Assembly: GCA_030762935.1 (NCBI GenBank)
Contig: CM060900.1
Coordinates: 438,689,259-438,753,258, forward strand
Source of the DNA: Hymenopus coronatus
Taxonomy: Eukaryota > Arthropoda > Insecta > Mantodea > Hymenopodidae
Direction: 5' to 3'
Length of the DNA: 64,000 bases
A program made the translations under genes and the position numbers. Below the pieces are notes generated by a model. The model was not told where the DNA came from, did no database searches, and saw only the letters and a list, made by a program, of their open reading frames with translations. This document shows, piece by piece, positions 11,377 through 22,841 of the stretch. Each line of letters starts with the position of its first letter. Positions within the stretch are counted from its first letter, which is position 1.

Positions 11377-11834
11377 AAATTCACTACCATAACTGTGAAG
11401 TTTACTTTTCAATGACTAGTGAATTTAGGCATTGTAATTCAATTATGTTATGTCTTCTTACATATGACAATAACTGATCATCAGTATTTGTCAAAATGCT
11501 TCCCATAGAATACCAATACTGCAGAATGCACTTTCAAACAGAAATACTGAACTCTTAACAGATGGCAAACTTAATACAAAAGGTGGCCACATTTTAACAT
11601 AAAAGATGTTCAAGCAGTGCCGGTCATCTACAGTTCCTTACCCTAATAGAAAAAATTAAATTAAATTGGTAAAGTATAAGTTCATTTAAAATGTTCAAAA
11701 ATTGGCATTTGTATCTCAAATAGGCAGTTAGACCTTAAGAAAGCAAAATAGGCAAGGCATAAACTGGTTCCATCACTTCCAAATACCTTAATATGTGATT
11801 ATATAAGCATAGTTCATTTAAAATTAAATTGAGT

Positions 11835-12020
11835 TGTTTTTGGACACTGTTTAACTGCTGCGCTTCTTAGCATCCTATTCTGTATTGGGCATAAAAGACA
11901 TCTTAATTTTTCTCAGAAGCCTCTTTTATCAGGCTTTAGGTTCTTTTATATGCCATAGATGTATATCACAGACCAACAGCTTACTCCTCTTCTGAAGGAA
12001 CATTGGGCTAGCATGCTATC
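11835..12020 (-). mobile_element. SINE-1, old degraded copy
   Basis: The body matches the SINE-1 copies at 1 kb and 48.8 kb in reverse orientation (GGGCATAAAAGACATCTTAA, ATCAGGCTTTAGGTTCTTTT, TTCTGAAGGAA, GCTAGCATGCTA) but carries many substitutions and lacks the tRNA head. Confidence 0.75.
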
Positions 12021-13048
12021 CCAAGACCAAGTAAAGTCATACAAACCATACATTTTTATTGTTAAGCATTACCACGTGATTTTGCTGTAAAAGCTCTTAT
12101 TTTGCTGGCTGCCATTTTGCCCAATGGCCTCTACCCATTAGTGTTATTAAGCAAGTTTTACAGGATTCACTATATTGAAAATTAACATCCTTATATGCTT
12201 ACTCTTTTAAACAATGTGGAAAGTAAAGGGTTAGAAGACATATGGTGAAGAAGAGAAAGTAGCATGAATAGTTCTTGGAAAATGGCAAGAAAGAGATTTA
12301 AGAATATAGAAATACAAAAAAATATTTAAGGAAGTAGACAAAAAGAGATCTATGTACCGATGAAGGTTATGGGGAAGGAAAAAATATATACACATGACAA
12401 ATAAAGAGGAGTGAGAATGTATTGCATGGGCAAGAACAGGAAAATGGAGTCTAATAGGCCTGAGGAAGGGTGGTCCACAAACTTAATTTCTTATATGTAA
12501 TGGAAATGAAGATGTTAAACTTATAATATTTAAATGTAAAGGAACTGAAAATTAAAAAAAAGAGTACCTTACTAAGAAATGGTTTAAGATAGAAATACTG
12601 CTATAATTGAAATGTTTCATAAAGATAATAAGAAGATAGTACAATTCTTAAACAAGATGAAGAATATGGGCAGTAAACAAAGTCAAACAACAAAATACAA
12701 TGTTATGATAACTGTAAATCATGAGCATAACTAGTAAAGAGCCAGGGCTGAACACCGATCATATTCACCTGTACAAAATTTTAGCACAATTAAAATTAAC
12801 TTCACTGTTTTAAGAGTATTATGTTCTAGAACAATATCGCTCTAAAGTTACAATAATGTTAAATTATAAAATAAAAACTAGAAATCATATATGGAATTAA
12901 CTGTGAAGACTAAGGAAAATAAGTTCACTGCAGATGTTTTCTTAGATGTGCTTATATAATCCTAAGCTTTTGGGATATAAATTGGATTTAGAGGGAACTA
13001 ATGTAACTACAATAAGTTTTCTCATGCAATGAATGTGTGTTGTTCCAG
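12021..13048. other. AT-rich intron end, nothing recognised
   Basis: AT-rich sequence with purine-rich stretches leads to the acceptor of the next Dscam exon (GTGTGTTGTTCCAG at 13035-13048). No other feature is supported. Confidence 0.5.
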
Positions 13049-13345
13049 CTCCAGAGCCTCCAAGCAAAATCAAGGTGGTTGTCAGCTCTCCTACATCTCT
13101 GATTGTGAGTTGGATGAAACCTGCACGTCCAAATGGTGTACTAATTAGTTATGGTGTATACTGGCATGTACTGAAAGCAGGACAGGAACGAGATTTAATG
13201 AAGCGAAGACTTTTGCCTACCCACACACATTATGAAGTGCGTGATTTACATAAGGGTGAAGCTTATGAGTTTTGGGTAACAGCCTCCACACGTGTTGGTG
13301 AAGGCCAGAGCACACTTGTAGTATATGCAACCATTTCTAATCGAG
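13049..13345 (+). CDS. Dscam: Dscam-like gene, complete FNIII domain exon (FNIII4 by position)
   Basis: This 297-nt exon (2 bases, 98 codons, 1 base; phase 1 at both ends) encodes one whole fibronectin type III domain. It starts APEPPSKIKVVVSSP, has the core tryptophan in LIVSWMKPARPNG, a YGVYWHV strand, and the closing Y-F-W-V pattern in AYEFWVTASTRVGEG. The string FWVTASTRVGEGQS is very close to what I remember of Dscam FNIII4, which directly precedes Ig10, and Ig10 is indeed encoded by the next exon 0.75 kb downstream. The acceptor is TGTTGTTCCAG and the donor G|GTAAGC. The role is extracellular, as a spacer and adhesion module. An upstream ATG in the same frame (13033) lies in the intron and is not the start. 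Confidence 0.93.
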
Positions 13346-13496
13346 GTAAGCAGTAAACAACAAATATTCATGAAAGAAGCCAAAAGTGAAATTCCTTTAA
13401 GAGTATTGTAATTACAGATGTAAAATACTAAATATTTTAAAATCATTACTGATATTGAGGATATTGTGATGGTGATGTCTACTATATATAAGTGTT

Positions 13497-13610
13497 ATTT
13501 GAGTCGATTGTAATACTACTTTCAGAAGCTCTGTTGCTTCCATTATCAACTTTCCCTTAACTCAATTATAAAATGTAAGTGATGTAAAAGTGTTACAGTC
13601 GACTCAAATT
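13497..13610. mobile_element. Small inverted-repeat (MITE-like) element
   Basis: The ends are inverted copies of each other for about 20 bp (ATTTGAGTCGATTGTAATAC on the left; its near-perfect reverse complement, with two transitions, ends at about 13609). The whole unit is about 114 bp and lies in the short intron between the FNIII and Ig10 exons. The GAGTCGATT terminus recurs at 17.84 kb and 25.22 kb. No clear target duplication was seen. Confidence 0.65.
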
Positions 13611-14092
13611 TATATGTTAAAATCAGTTTCTTTGTAGCAGTCACTGAAACTCTTTCATAATATAATGTTTTTATCAAAGCAGAAGTTCATCGGAGTCCAA
13701 CAGATTCCTTCAGCTTCTATATTAGTGGCAAAAATGATATAGATTTACTGTTTATACCAGCACAAATGCATTGTAAAAGTGAAAATAGAGTGATTCATAT
13801 ATTTGATATTTTCCTTATCCTTGGAAAAACAAAAAAGGTTTTCTTTCTTGTAACAATTTTTCAGCAGGCATTTCTGATGTTTTACTAATCTTGAAACTAG
13901 GGCATCCATTAAAAGATTTAATAAAGTGTTATTGCTTGCATTTATGAAAATGTGTATTATATCAAAATGTTTAAAGATGCCTTTAATTTAATGTTCTTAA
14001 GTACTCAAAGTCTCATTAAAGGAGTGTTAGCACTGATGTTAGCACTGCTTGGGTATATTACTATATATATGCTAATAATTTGTGCTTTACAG

Positions 14093-14362
14093 TGCCAGCT
14101 GTTATAATCTCCTTTGGTGAAGTGATATCTGTAAGAAGACGTGGCTCTGTTCAGCTACCCTGCATTGCAGTTGGAATTCCACCACCTGAACGCCTCTGGT
14201 TAGGAACTGAGGGTAAATCAATCACTGGAGAAGCATTCAGTGTACACACAAATGGATCACTTCATATTATGGAGATACAGCGTCAGCATCAAGGAAACTA
14301 CACTTGTTCTGTCAGCAATGCTAATGGTTCTGATGAAATAGTCTACTTTGTGAGAGTTCTTG
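14093..14362 (+). CDS. Dscam: Dscam-like gene, Ig10 domain exon
   Basis: This 270-nt exon (2 bases, 89 codons, 1 base; phase 1 both ends) encodes a single immunoglobulin domain. It opens VPAVIISFGEVISVRRRGSV, then has the first core cysteine in QLPCIAVG, the core tryptophan in ERLWLG and the second cysteine in the classic GNYTCSVSNANG. NYT and two NGS triplets are possible N-glycosylation sites. An Ig domain placed after an FNIII domain is the diagnostic Dscam arrangement (Ig10 between FNIII4 and FNIII5). The donor is G|GTAAGTAC. The expected next exon (start of FNIII5, with a phase-1 acceptor) was not found; the next convincing exon is the cytoplasmic one at 22842. Confidence 0.94.
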
Positions 14363-15062
14363 GTAAGTACCCTTTTCTGTGACAATATTATGTTGTTACT
14401 GCTCTGGAGTATTCTCTTTATATGATATCATTGCCTCTATATTGAGACTCCTGGAAGGTTTCTAGATTTTTATTTAAATTAACTTGTGAGTTACCTATAT
14501 GATCTCTTTTTGGTAGAAAAGGTAATGTTTCTGGACTTGGAAGATTATTCTTTATTAATTTCATAATTTATAAAAGAATATCTTTTATTAAAAAACACAG
14601 TACTAAAAGCCCTTTGTAATTAAATGTTGTATTACTTACCTTATTATTGTCATACATATCATAAAAGTAACATATCTCCTTTCAAGTAGTAAGCTATATT
14701 TAAACTTTCCTAAAAAAAAGCATTCTAAGTTTCCTCTGATGCATTTTGATACAGTAAAAATGTTCTTTCATTATATTGCATTTCTCAGAAGCAGTGCTGT
14801 TAGTTCATGAATTAAATTGCCTGAAAATTTCTATCTCTGGTGCACAGAAACTTTCATAATCTTACAGATCTTATAAGACGCATAGCATGAGTGTTTACAT
14901 AAGACTATAGAGCTGCTGAATGGGGAAATAATTTGTAAATATGAAGAGGCATTAAAGAAAATCAATGCTTCAGGATATTTTGGGCTTAGGTTCAATTTAA
15001 TATTCTTACAGCTTAGAACACTTTGAGAGCTCTTGCAACATTTTTTACATCATCCATAGTTT
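14363..15062. other. Intron start, nothing recognised
   Basis: AT-rich sequence directly after the Ig10 exon. I looked specifically for an FNIII exon entering in phase 1 and found none. Confidence 0.55.
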
Positions 15063-15079
15063 AGGCAGCCTCTAGTTTC

Positions 15080-16270
15080 CAGGATCACAGGTTCAAATCC
15101 AGGGCAGCGTGCCCCATCCTGACCTCCCTGGCATGTGGAGTGAATATAAGGGCATGGTCGAGGAGGACTCCGAGGTATTTGGCAGTGCGGACTGCAACCT
15201 CAGGGACCTCTCCGGCCGCCAGCGACGGACTTCAGCCAGCAGTAGAGCAGAGCTCTTCTGCAGACTGATGGCCATCCGCCACTTTTCACTCCATCTGCCT
15301 ATGGCCTAGAGCTGTCTCTGTAGCGGAGGGAGGCAGAAATGGGTGTTCTTGTTACGTGCCATGAGGACATCGTCGGCATACTGGCATGTAACAGTACTGG
15401 GTTCTGTGGGGAAGTCAGACATGTAGGCGGCAAAGAGTAACGGCGACAACACGCTGCTTTCCAGCACTCCCACCGCTATGGGCCTGACTGTGGAATGCTG
15501 CCCCTCCACCCTCACCCTGAAAGTGCGGTCCTGAAGGAAGCTACTAAACAGGTGAAGGTAGGGAGGAGGGATTTCTGCGTTCTTGAGCTTGTTCAATAGT
15601 CCCTGATGCCACATGGTGGCTAAGGCCTTTTCCACGTCCAAGAGTGCCGCGACTGTTTTGAAGTTGTCCTGGAAGCCCAGGGCAGCCTTCTTGGCCAGTC
15701 GCAGCAGCTGCAAGGTGTGGAATATCCAGTACGAAAACCAAACTGATGATACGGGAGTAGGAGTCTCTTCTCAAAGAGAGGGGTGAGGTGGGGTAGGAGT
15801 AACTGCTCGAATACTTGCCGGGTTTCAGAATGCATACCACCCTCGCCTCCTTCCAACACGGAAAGTGGCGGAGGTGTAGGCATACATTGTAAATCCGCGT
15901 CAGGTGGATTATGGCCTTTCGGGGTAGGCGCGGTGACGACGTCATATCCAGGGGCTTTGTTGGGTTTTGGGTTTTTGAGTTGGGAGGCCACCTCTTTCGA
16001 GGTGACTGTAGGAATGCGGATCTCCTCTTGGGGGGTGGGGGCTCCTCATAGAGGTGGTCGACTCTTGCCTCCACGAGTTCAGTAAAGTCCTCATCCTGGG
16101 GTCTTCACGGGGTTGGAATTGGGACTCCAGATGGTCTGCGAAATCCGTGACTTTATCCTGGGGCTCAAAGGAGAGTCTCCCGCGGGTGCCATGGATGGGA
16201 TGCTGGAATTGACTTTTGTCGTTCCTAAGGGACTGGGTTGCTTCTCTGCCCTGAGCATGAATCGCTTCAC
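15080..16270 (-). mobile_element. Jockey-clade LINE fragment (reverse transcriptase), broken
   Basis: The minus strand carries a GC-richer, frameshifted non-LTR reverse transcriptase. In coding order: DKVTDFADHLESQF (about 16190), LKNPKPNKAPGYD (about 15975), FPCWKEARVVCILKPGK (about 15850), the FGFRTGYST region (about 15740), the catalytic box YADDVLMA (about 15370), and the thumb motif AKYLGVLLDHAL (about 15160). These match the order in jockey-type ORF2 proteins, where this enzyme copies the element RNA at a nicked target. The endonuclease, the 5' half and the 3' end are missing, and at least three frame changes break the sequence. It lies next to, or within, repeat R1 copy B. Confidence 0.88.
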
Positions 16271-16275
16271 TTTTG

Positions 16276-17290
16276 TGAATCAAAAAAAATCTGATTTGTT
16301 CCATTCACATGACTTTCTCTACATCTCTGTAACAAATTATTGTTAAAAAGCTTATTCTTCTATTTCCTGATAATGGAGATAAACTTTAGCAGAAATTGTC
16401 CTTATTACTTGGTTCCTTGCAAGTAGAAGGGAAAAAATCTAATGTGTTCCATTCACATGATGCCCTCTCAGGTCTAGAAAAGAAAGAGAAAGAGACGGAA
16501 GCATTTATCCTCTTGTTGTCTCTCTTTACAGTGACGGATGTATTTGCAAATATTATGTAGCCATTTGACAGAAATAGTGGGTTGGTAAGGGGTGCGCGCC
16601 TTCCAAGAATTTAGACACAGCAGGTAGTGTGCCCCAAAGACAAGGATAGAACTAAATCGGACAAGTTACATCTCATAGAATATAACTGTTGGGTAAACAA
16701 AACGTTATTCAAAACATTAATCTACATCATGCTAATTAAGATAAACATAAGAAGTATTAGTGTTATTACTAGCTTCCTGTAAGCAGACGGGAAATAAGAA
16801 AATCCACAGCCTGCGATAGTCTTGTCATTTAAAAGCCGGTCAATATGCGAAACAATTAAAATTCCAATCTCTTTGCTTCCCTGGACTAAACAAATGAGAA
16901 ACAAGAAAGAAAATGTCTTCCCATTTCAGAAATGTGTAAGTTGCTTAAAATTAAAACCAATAATCCGGAATATCTCAAAAATGTTACAGTTTGCCAGTTA
17001 TATATATATATATATTTTAATCAAAATCATTACCATTTTTTAGAAAATCAAAATTTTTTGAAAAACGTTCCATGTAAAGGTAGTTTGGAGTGGGGGGATT
17101 TTCTTGAAAATGTTTGTGTTGCATCCTTGGAAGATACCAAACTTAAGTACCAAGTTTGGTATGTCTTTTCGTTTTTGTGCTATGCTGCCGCCCCCTCCCC
17201 TTACACACACATGCATGCCTACACGCGCACATGCACACTTTTTTTTAAAGAAGGAAACAATCATTTCATTTGTATATTCATATTTCAGGT
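16276..17290 (+). repeat. Dispersed repeat R1, copy B
   Basis: This copy shares TCTGATTTGTTCCATTCACA (16290) with copy A, followed by two further partial echoes of the same start (16437 and 16741), then TTCCATGTAAAGGTAGTTTGG (17067), GCATCCTTGGAAGATACC (17121), GTACCAAGTTTGGTATGTCT (17147) and a CA-rich stretch (17205-17236). An AT microsatellite lies at 16999-17015. The repeated start suggests internal duplication. Confidence 0.75.
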
Positions 17291-17299
17291 CTATTCTTA

Positions 17300-17835
17300 A
17301 CATGCTTTAACATATGCCCTATTATAATACAGTTACATCCCAGTACTCTGAAAATGAATTGCACATTAAATCACTCTTTTTCAAACTGCATCATTTTCAA
17401 AATTTTTGTACAGTCATTATCAGAAATAAAATTCTTGGCATCTATCTTTTGTAAATATATATCCAAGTGGATTTATGGTCATTTTCTCAGTTAAGGTGCA
17501 TAAGTTTACATGTACCACATTTGGCAGCACTGGTTGGAGGGGCAAGATTATGATTTGCTGTATGGAACACTTTCATGTCTTTAACTTTTGCATCTTAGTG
17601 TGTAGGTAGTATGTATTGTTAAATAAATATGTAAAAAAAAAACCTCTACTACATATCAAGAAATTCACTGACATGAGACCTGTTATATTTTAAGCAGGCC
17701 AATGGAGCATGTTTGAATACACAACTTCAGTTACAGAAATCATTCAGCCAACTATACCACCAGACAGATAAAAATGTTCAAAACTTGCAAATATGCATAA
17801 AGCTTGTGACAGTGATGTGATTTAATGAAAAATAA
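17300..17835. other. AT-rich intron sequence, nothing recognised
   Basis: No exon or repeat copy is supported. A short frame after an AG at 17697 was considered and rejected because it meets a stop at once. Confidence 0.45.
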
Positions 17836-17839
17836 AAGA

Positions 17840-18110
17840 ATTTGAGTCGATTTTTGTAACACAAACATCATTTATTTTTACTTACTGGGGACCGGTTTCG
17901 GGTAACAGTTGTTCCCATTTTCAACCCTTAATTCCGACTAAATCTTTCTTCGTTGGCGACAACGATGGGGGTGGTGGTGTATTACTTGTGGAGGCATCTG
18001 TTGCTGGATCTATGAACTTCCAGAGGTTGCTGTAAGGTGGCAAATCAAAATTTAAGATATGGCTCTTTTTCTTCATAAATTTATGAAGTAGAGCTGCAAT
18101 CTGAAAATGT
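17840..18110. repeat. Repeat with GAGTCGATT end and ACCGGTTTCGG box
   Basis: It starts TTTGAGTCGATTTTTGTAAC at 17841 and soon has TTACTGGGGACCGGTTTCGGG (17883). The same kind of start (GAGTCGATTAATTACACTAA) occurs at 25224. The minus strand between about 17920 and 18110 is open and proline/serine-rich, which may be the end of an element-encoded protein, but no domain is recognised. Confidence 0.45.
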
Positions 18111-18480
18111 GTGAAATGTTTATCTTCCTCTGCTTGAAAATCCTGCTAAAGAACTGGCAAAACTACTGTTACCCCTCTCAAGAAATATCAGGAGTGGAGA
18201 ACAACTAGCCAGACTTTGGCTACTGTTTTGATTACTTTGGTTACCATTAATTGGTAATTAGTTACTGTCTGTATCCATTACTTTAGTACCTTTAAAATGT
18301 AACTATTACATTATTTTCTGCCTGCCCCGACTGCTATATCCTTAGGCTTAAATTCCCATTTCAGAGGAGACAAAAATTATTGTTCAAAAGGGAACAAAAT
18401 ATTGTACGTGGTACATAGTGAACTGCAAATTATAATCTTAATTCCAAAATGAGTCAAATTTACACTTGAGTTGCTTCACT

Positions 18481-18518
18481 AACATGTCAATGTAAGTAAT
18501 AAATTACATTGACATGTT
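18481..18518. repeat. Perfect 15-bp hairpin
   Basis: AACATGTCAATGTAA at 18481-18495 is followed by an 8-base loop and its exact reverse complement at 18504-18518. It is a short palindrome in an intron. The function is unknown and it may be a transposon end. Confidence 0.85.
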
Positions 18519-18539
18519 TTGCAGGCAATGTTATCTACA

Positions 18540-19270
18540 TCACCAGCAGATTTTGACAATTGGACGTGTTGCTGATATCCTTCATAAATTTCCTGGGTTT
18601 TTCTGTTGATTGATTGAGGAACTTGTAAACCTCAAGATTATCGGGGTCCACAGGAAACTAGACTCTGGGATTTTCAGGAAAGTTACACATACAGATAACC
18701 AGATCAAAGCAAATAGCTTCAACCCAACTGGTCATAAGCATGCAATCATCCAAGTTTACTATACAGATTAGTCAACATACCAATGAACAAAATAGAATAT
18801 GATAAAAAAAGGTTAACAAGATAATAAAAGTCATTGATGATAATGTCTTGAACAAAGCATTTGTATTAAGCACTTAAAACAACAGCAAAATAAAGGAAAA
18901 TAACAGTCAAAACCACCCACACAGCAGAAGATAAAAAATTAAGAATATTTTCAGGAAATTCACACACCATTCTCAGGCCTTCTAGAAATTTCAAAAGACT
19001 TTCAGGGAATATAACATAATCTTAACCTCACAAAACTAAAACATAAGAACACACAAAAAGCAATAAGTTGGAAAAGACATTCTCATCCAAGAAATCAGGA
19101 ATTTACGGAATCAATTGTTAAACTATGAAAAAAGATATCCATAGGAAAGACCAAAGAAAACAGGAACCAGATTGAAGGAAAACCTGAGACTCATAAAAAG
19201 CAACTAAATAGAGAAATCAGCAGTAGCCTCACACTTCTGGATCAAAAACCAAAAGATAGAAAATGATGTG
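18540..19270 (+). mobile_element. Penelope-like element remnant
   Basis: The + strand has a conserved Penelope-like signature at about 18690-18760: FRKVTHTDNQIKANS followed by GHKHAIIQ, as at the end of the reverse transcriptase domain. Further on, about 19130-19250, is a stretch around ISIGKTKENRNQIEGK then SSSLTLLDQK, like the YIG...R...H part of the GIY-YIG endonuclease seen also at 1.67 kb. Many stops and frame changes show decay. It is on the same strand as the host gene. Confidence 0.7.
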
Positions 19271-20219
19271 TACACCTGGTAAGGACAGTGCATTAACCAC
19301 TAAATTAGACAAGTAGGAAAGCTTTTGTATAGTAAAACAAAAATCAAAACTAATGAACTTTGAAATTTTCACCAAATCAACCTGCCTTAAAAATTCATCA
19401 TTCGACTGACAGAGAAGTCCATAGAGGATACCAGCATTTGGGTCCAAGAGTCGAAATCTGGTGATGTAGGCAACAATGCCTATGAAAAATGTACAGGTAA
19501 TTTGTTGCTTAGTGGAGCAACTCAAGTATAAATTTGACTCATTGTGTGAAAGTTGGTTCCATCTTCATGCTGATATTAGTTTTTATAAACATGCATTTTC
19601 TGCAGTCAATGTTTTTATTTTGACATTCCTCATACACTCTGCATTTTATATGTGCAACATAAAATGCTCTAATTGCATCATAGTATTCATACGATTGTTT
19701 TTTTTGTAGTTAGCTCAAAAGTTTGCCTAGTATCCTTATAAATATAAACTGAGCTATTGTTTTTGTTAGTCTCAGATGTGAGGAATGCGTAGTTGAAAAA
19801 AACTGGTGTATGTTATTAGTTTGAAGGTAATTGAATTATAACAAAAGTTAGCAAAAACTTAGAAATGTTTATTTAATGGAAGTTACAATATCATCTTACA
19901 CAATTTAGTTCTAATATTGTCAATTTGCCTTAATTTTACTATAATACCATTTAATAAATAGGGATTTAAAATGTGTAATAATATCAGCATTCTTAGAAAA
20001 GTTAAAAAATTTGAACAGTAAGCATGCTAATTATGTATTAAAATACTCATTGGAAATCATAACTTTTGAAAAATAAAATTCATTGTGCTTACACAGAAGG
20101 CTATTTCTGATCTGGAAATGAATTTCCAAGTGTGTTGTGGCACTGTTGTTTGCGAGCCAAAGTTAATGCTTTGCAAGATAAATATAAATCATTGACAGCT
20201 TTGCCTGCCTAGAGTTGGC
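19271..20219. other. AT-rich intron sequence, nothing recognised
   Basis: A hydrophobic open stretch at 19476-19709 on + was examined as a possible transmembrane exon. It has no splice context in a usable phase, so no feature is called. Confidence 0.45.
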
Positions 20220-20232
20220 ATGTGCCAGCTGC

Positions 20233-20277
20233 AACAATACCAAACCAAACCAAACCAAACCAAACCAAACCAAACCA
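20233..20277. repeat. Pentanucleotide microsatellite (CCAAA)n
   Basis: About eight perfect tandem copies of CCAAA. Confidence 0.95.
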
Positions 20278-20559
20278 TTTTGGGAAGGCTATTGGTCGCC
20301 CTTTTTGATGCAACTACAGCTATTGTGCTGTTATTGAGCTGCGCAAGAATTGAAATTTCATTGCTTCCAAGAAACAGTAAGCTCTGTGCACTGTTAAAAA
20401 CAAGTCATATGGGGTTAATTCCAAAAGCAAAGAAACAGGCAACCCTGCAACTAGCCATATCCCGGTCATGCTGAAGAAAGTTAAAACCTTTGGCTCAGGT
20501 AGTAACCCAGCCTAATGACAAGCCATTGCATGCAAGTTAGAAACATTAAAAATTGTTAA

Positions 20560-21130
20560 CGCCATAATCAACAGGGATTTGAACTGGAAAAGTGTCAGAA
20601 AGGCAGAGTTCTCAAATTGTTGTCTATGATATTTCATAGTGTCACACAAACAGAAGGAAATTGTATGAGAGACATCTGGTGGGTGAAAGATGGAAGTTTA
20701 TTGTTACATTGGATGAGGCATAAGTGACTGCAACAAACTCTGTGCAATTTACTACCTCCCAAAGGCAGAGAAAACTTCTAAAATATGGTACTCTGAATGT
20801 AAGGAAACTTTTTCCAAAGGATTTACAATTATTACAATGATTGGTACAATGGCAAATTGACAATCCAACGAGCAGCTAAACAGGTTTAAAATCAAGTTCC
20901 GGTATCGTCAGGAGAAAATTCTGACCCCAATTTACTACAACGATATTCTGGCTCTGTATTAGACAGACACTATAAGTGACTAAAGGAAAGCTTATAAAGA
21001 GGATTGGGAAACAATTGGCATTATTATACTCCTTCTGCAATGGAAATTAAGATGCAGAGCTATAGCTAAAATGAAGGGACATCATCCAATTGAGCATGAT
21101 AAGTTTTCAAAGGGAAATGCATTACCAGAG
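20560..21130 (+). mobile_element. DNA-transposase remnant of a multicopy arthropod type
   Basis: Broken + strand frames contain KLYERHLVGERWKFIVTLDEA-like text at about 20655-20720, then WYSECKETFSKGFTII (about 20785-20830) and YRQEKILTPIYYNDILALY (about 20900-20960). In my memory this order (VTLDEAW, then S-F-P-K-G-F, then ILTPI) belongs to a widespread uncharacterised transposase-like protein family in arthropod genomes. The catalytic end is not visible. Several frame changes and stops make it a pseudogene. The family identity comes from memory and was not searched. Confidence 0.55.
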
Positions 21131-21319
21131 ATCGTAAACAACCTCTGTAGTTAAAACATAAAATGCATACTAAGCAACATATTACATTAAAACTAGATAC
21201 ACATATTTCCAAGATTTATGTTGATTACATATAAAAAACTTATTTGTTAAGGAAATCATAAATTGTATTTTAACTTCAGAGAAGTAAAATTGATTATGCT
21301 ATAACTACTTAAATATAAT

Positions 21320-21511
21320 TTGCTATTTAATAGTTAATAAGCTAATCTCAAAAACTTGATACATATGTTTCCAAGAAGTTTTTGCAATCTTCTGTTTAAT
21401 GTACCAGATTGCTTTCGTTTCCTTACTAAGATCAGTTTTCTTCCTTGAGAGTAGTCCACAGTGTTCTGTTCTTAGTAAAATGGCTGATATTCGTATTGAA
21501 AGCCGCTGCAA
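21320..21511 (-). mobile_element. Tc1-type transposase fragment
   Basis: The minus-strand open stretch reads HCGLLSRKKTDLSKETKA, then WKHMYQVF. It resembles the Tc1 segment that links the DNA-binding part to the catalytic core (SRKKP..LS.....R..FA.....W). Only about 60 residues remain. It has an exon-like AG before it, but the similarity argues for a transposon relic. Confidence 0.5.
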
Positions 21512-21911
21512 ACAAATATCAGAATTAATTACACAAAATTAGTTCTCCAAAATAAAATTTATGTTTAATGAAATATTGTGAAACATTTATTTTAAAAAAA
21601 AACTTAACAGCTTAATAAACACCTTGTTTAGATAACATATAAATATATTATTAATTATCTCATAAGTATGGCTTGTATTAACATTATTTGTTATGGATGT
21701 TAGAATTACATACATTGCATATCTTCTCATATGCTTTAGTTAATGAACTTCCAACAAATTTTTTATCATCTCCTGTTCCACAGTGGTGTCTTCTAAAGCC
21801 ATTTTGGGCAAAAGGATATTAATATGATTTTATAAGAAAAGTCATATTTGTTTCTAGGAGTGTATATCTATTAAATTACAAGAAGTTAGGTTTAGTGGTT
21901 CTGTTATTCAA

Positions 21912-22180
21912 TATAAATGTAGTGTAATGGTAGCATGTCTGCCTCACACTCAACAGGTCATGAGGTCGAATCTCATTTAGGATGAGTTACCCATTTAAGG
22001 TTTTTTTTTTGGGGGGGGGGCCTTTCCCCTTATCCTGAGAAGACGAATGTCAAGTAACTTTAAGCTCCGTGGATCCCAAAATCATTTGGGATCATTTGAG
22101 CATCCTTTTACAGATTTCTTTCATCATCTGATATGACCAACTAGGTTAAAGGACATTAAGCTGCTAATAATAATAAAATA
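21912..22180 (+). mobile_element. SINE-4, fullest copy
   Basis: A tRNA-like head (TAGTGTAATGGTAGCATGTC as box A region, AGGTCGAATCTCA as box B region) is followed by a body with a T9G10 run (22003-22020), CCCCTTATCCTGAGAAGACG and a tail GGACATTAAGCTGCTAATAA with TAA repeats. Reverse fragments of the same family occur at 29565-29650 and 35055-35130. Confidence 0.85.
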
Positions 22181-22841
22181 CATAAATTGAAAAAAAACAT
22201 GATACAGACAAATGAGTGAATAATATGCAAAAGTATCTTAGACATTTGGAAATATGTTGAACATTGCTGCTAATGATGTTCTTTTTTATCTAATAAATCA
22301 TGAGATCAAAGAGTAGATAAGGGATGGTTCAAAGGATTGGAACAAGCACTAAAATAATGTCGCATGTTAATTTAAGTACTCCATATTTATAGGAAAATTT
22401 ATAATAAAATAGGTCAATGCACACTTTGCTACTCAGGCATTATTTCCTGACTTCTTAAGTTTAGTGCAAAAGCTTTAACATCTACTTATTTTGTAGCTCC
22501 ATAGGTTTCCTGTTGTAGCTGTTTACCATTGGAATCACATTTACAGGAGTTGATGGTCTATGATACTATATTATCAAATTCATTAATCATATAGTCATAA
22601 ATATTACTAAGGTTTAATATTTATAAACTTCGGTAGGCATTTAAAATTCCTCTGTTATCCCTCCCTTTTTAAATAAACAGATTCTGCAGCAAAATTCCTT
22701 ATACAGAATATGTAAACAACAAGAGGTACAGGAGGATATAATTCTAAGGTCTTGTAGTTTATCAGAACTGCATTATGTATATTTTAATATTTTGAGTATC
22801 TCATGGTTCATTTAACTAGTGTAATATTCCAATGTTTTCAG
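22181..22841. other. AT-rich intron end, nothing recognised
   Basis: No exon was found here although the transmembrane exon would be expected close upstream of 22842. It ends in the acceptor CCAATGTTTTCAG. Confidence 0.5.

Noticed and set aside
16515..16560. Excellent acceptor TCTCTCTTTACAG followed by a phase-1 VTDVF reading
   Set aside because: A stop follows within nine codons and the place lies inside repeat R1.
17697..17772. Open stretch after an AG with EYTTSV and PTIPPDR, considered as a missing Dscam membrane-proximal exon
   Set aside because: It meets a stop immediately, has no donor and shows no FNIII or hydrophobic pattern.
19476..19709. Hydrophobic open frame on +, possible transmembrane exon of Dscam
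   Set aside because: No flanking splice sites in the needed phase, and the hydrophobicity is what AT-rich sequence gives by chance.
21427..21505. Minus-strand segment with a good acceptor and a GTAAGG donor, looking like a 79-nt exon
   Set aside because: Its translation continues past the donor into text resembling a Tc1 transposase linker (SRKKTDLSKE), so a transposon relic explains it better.
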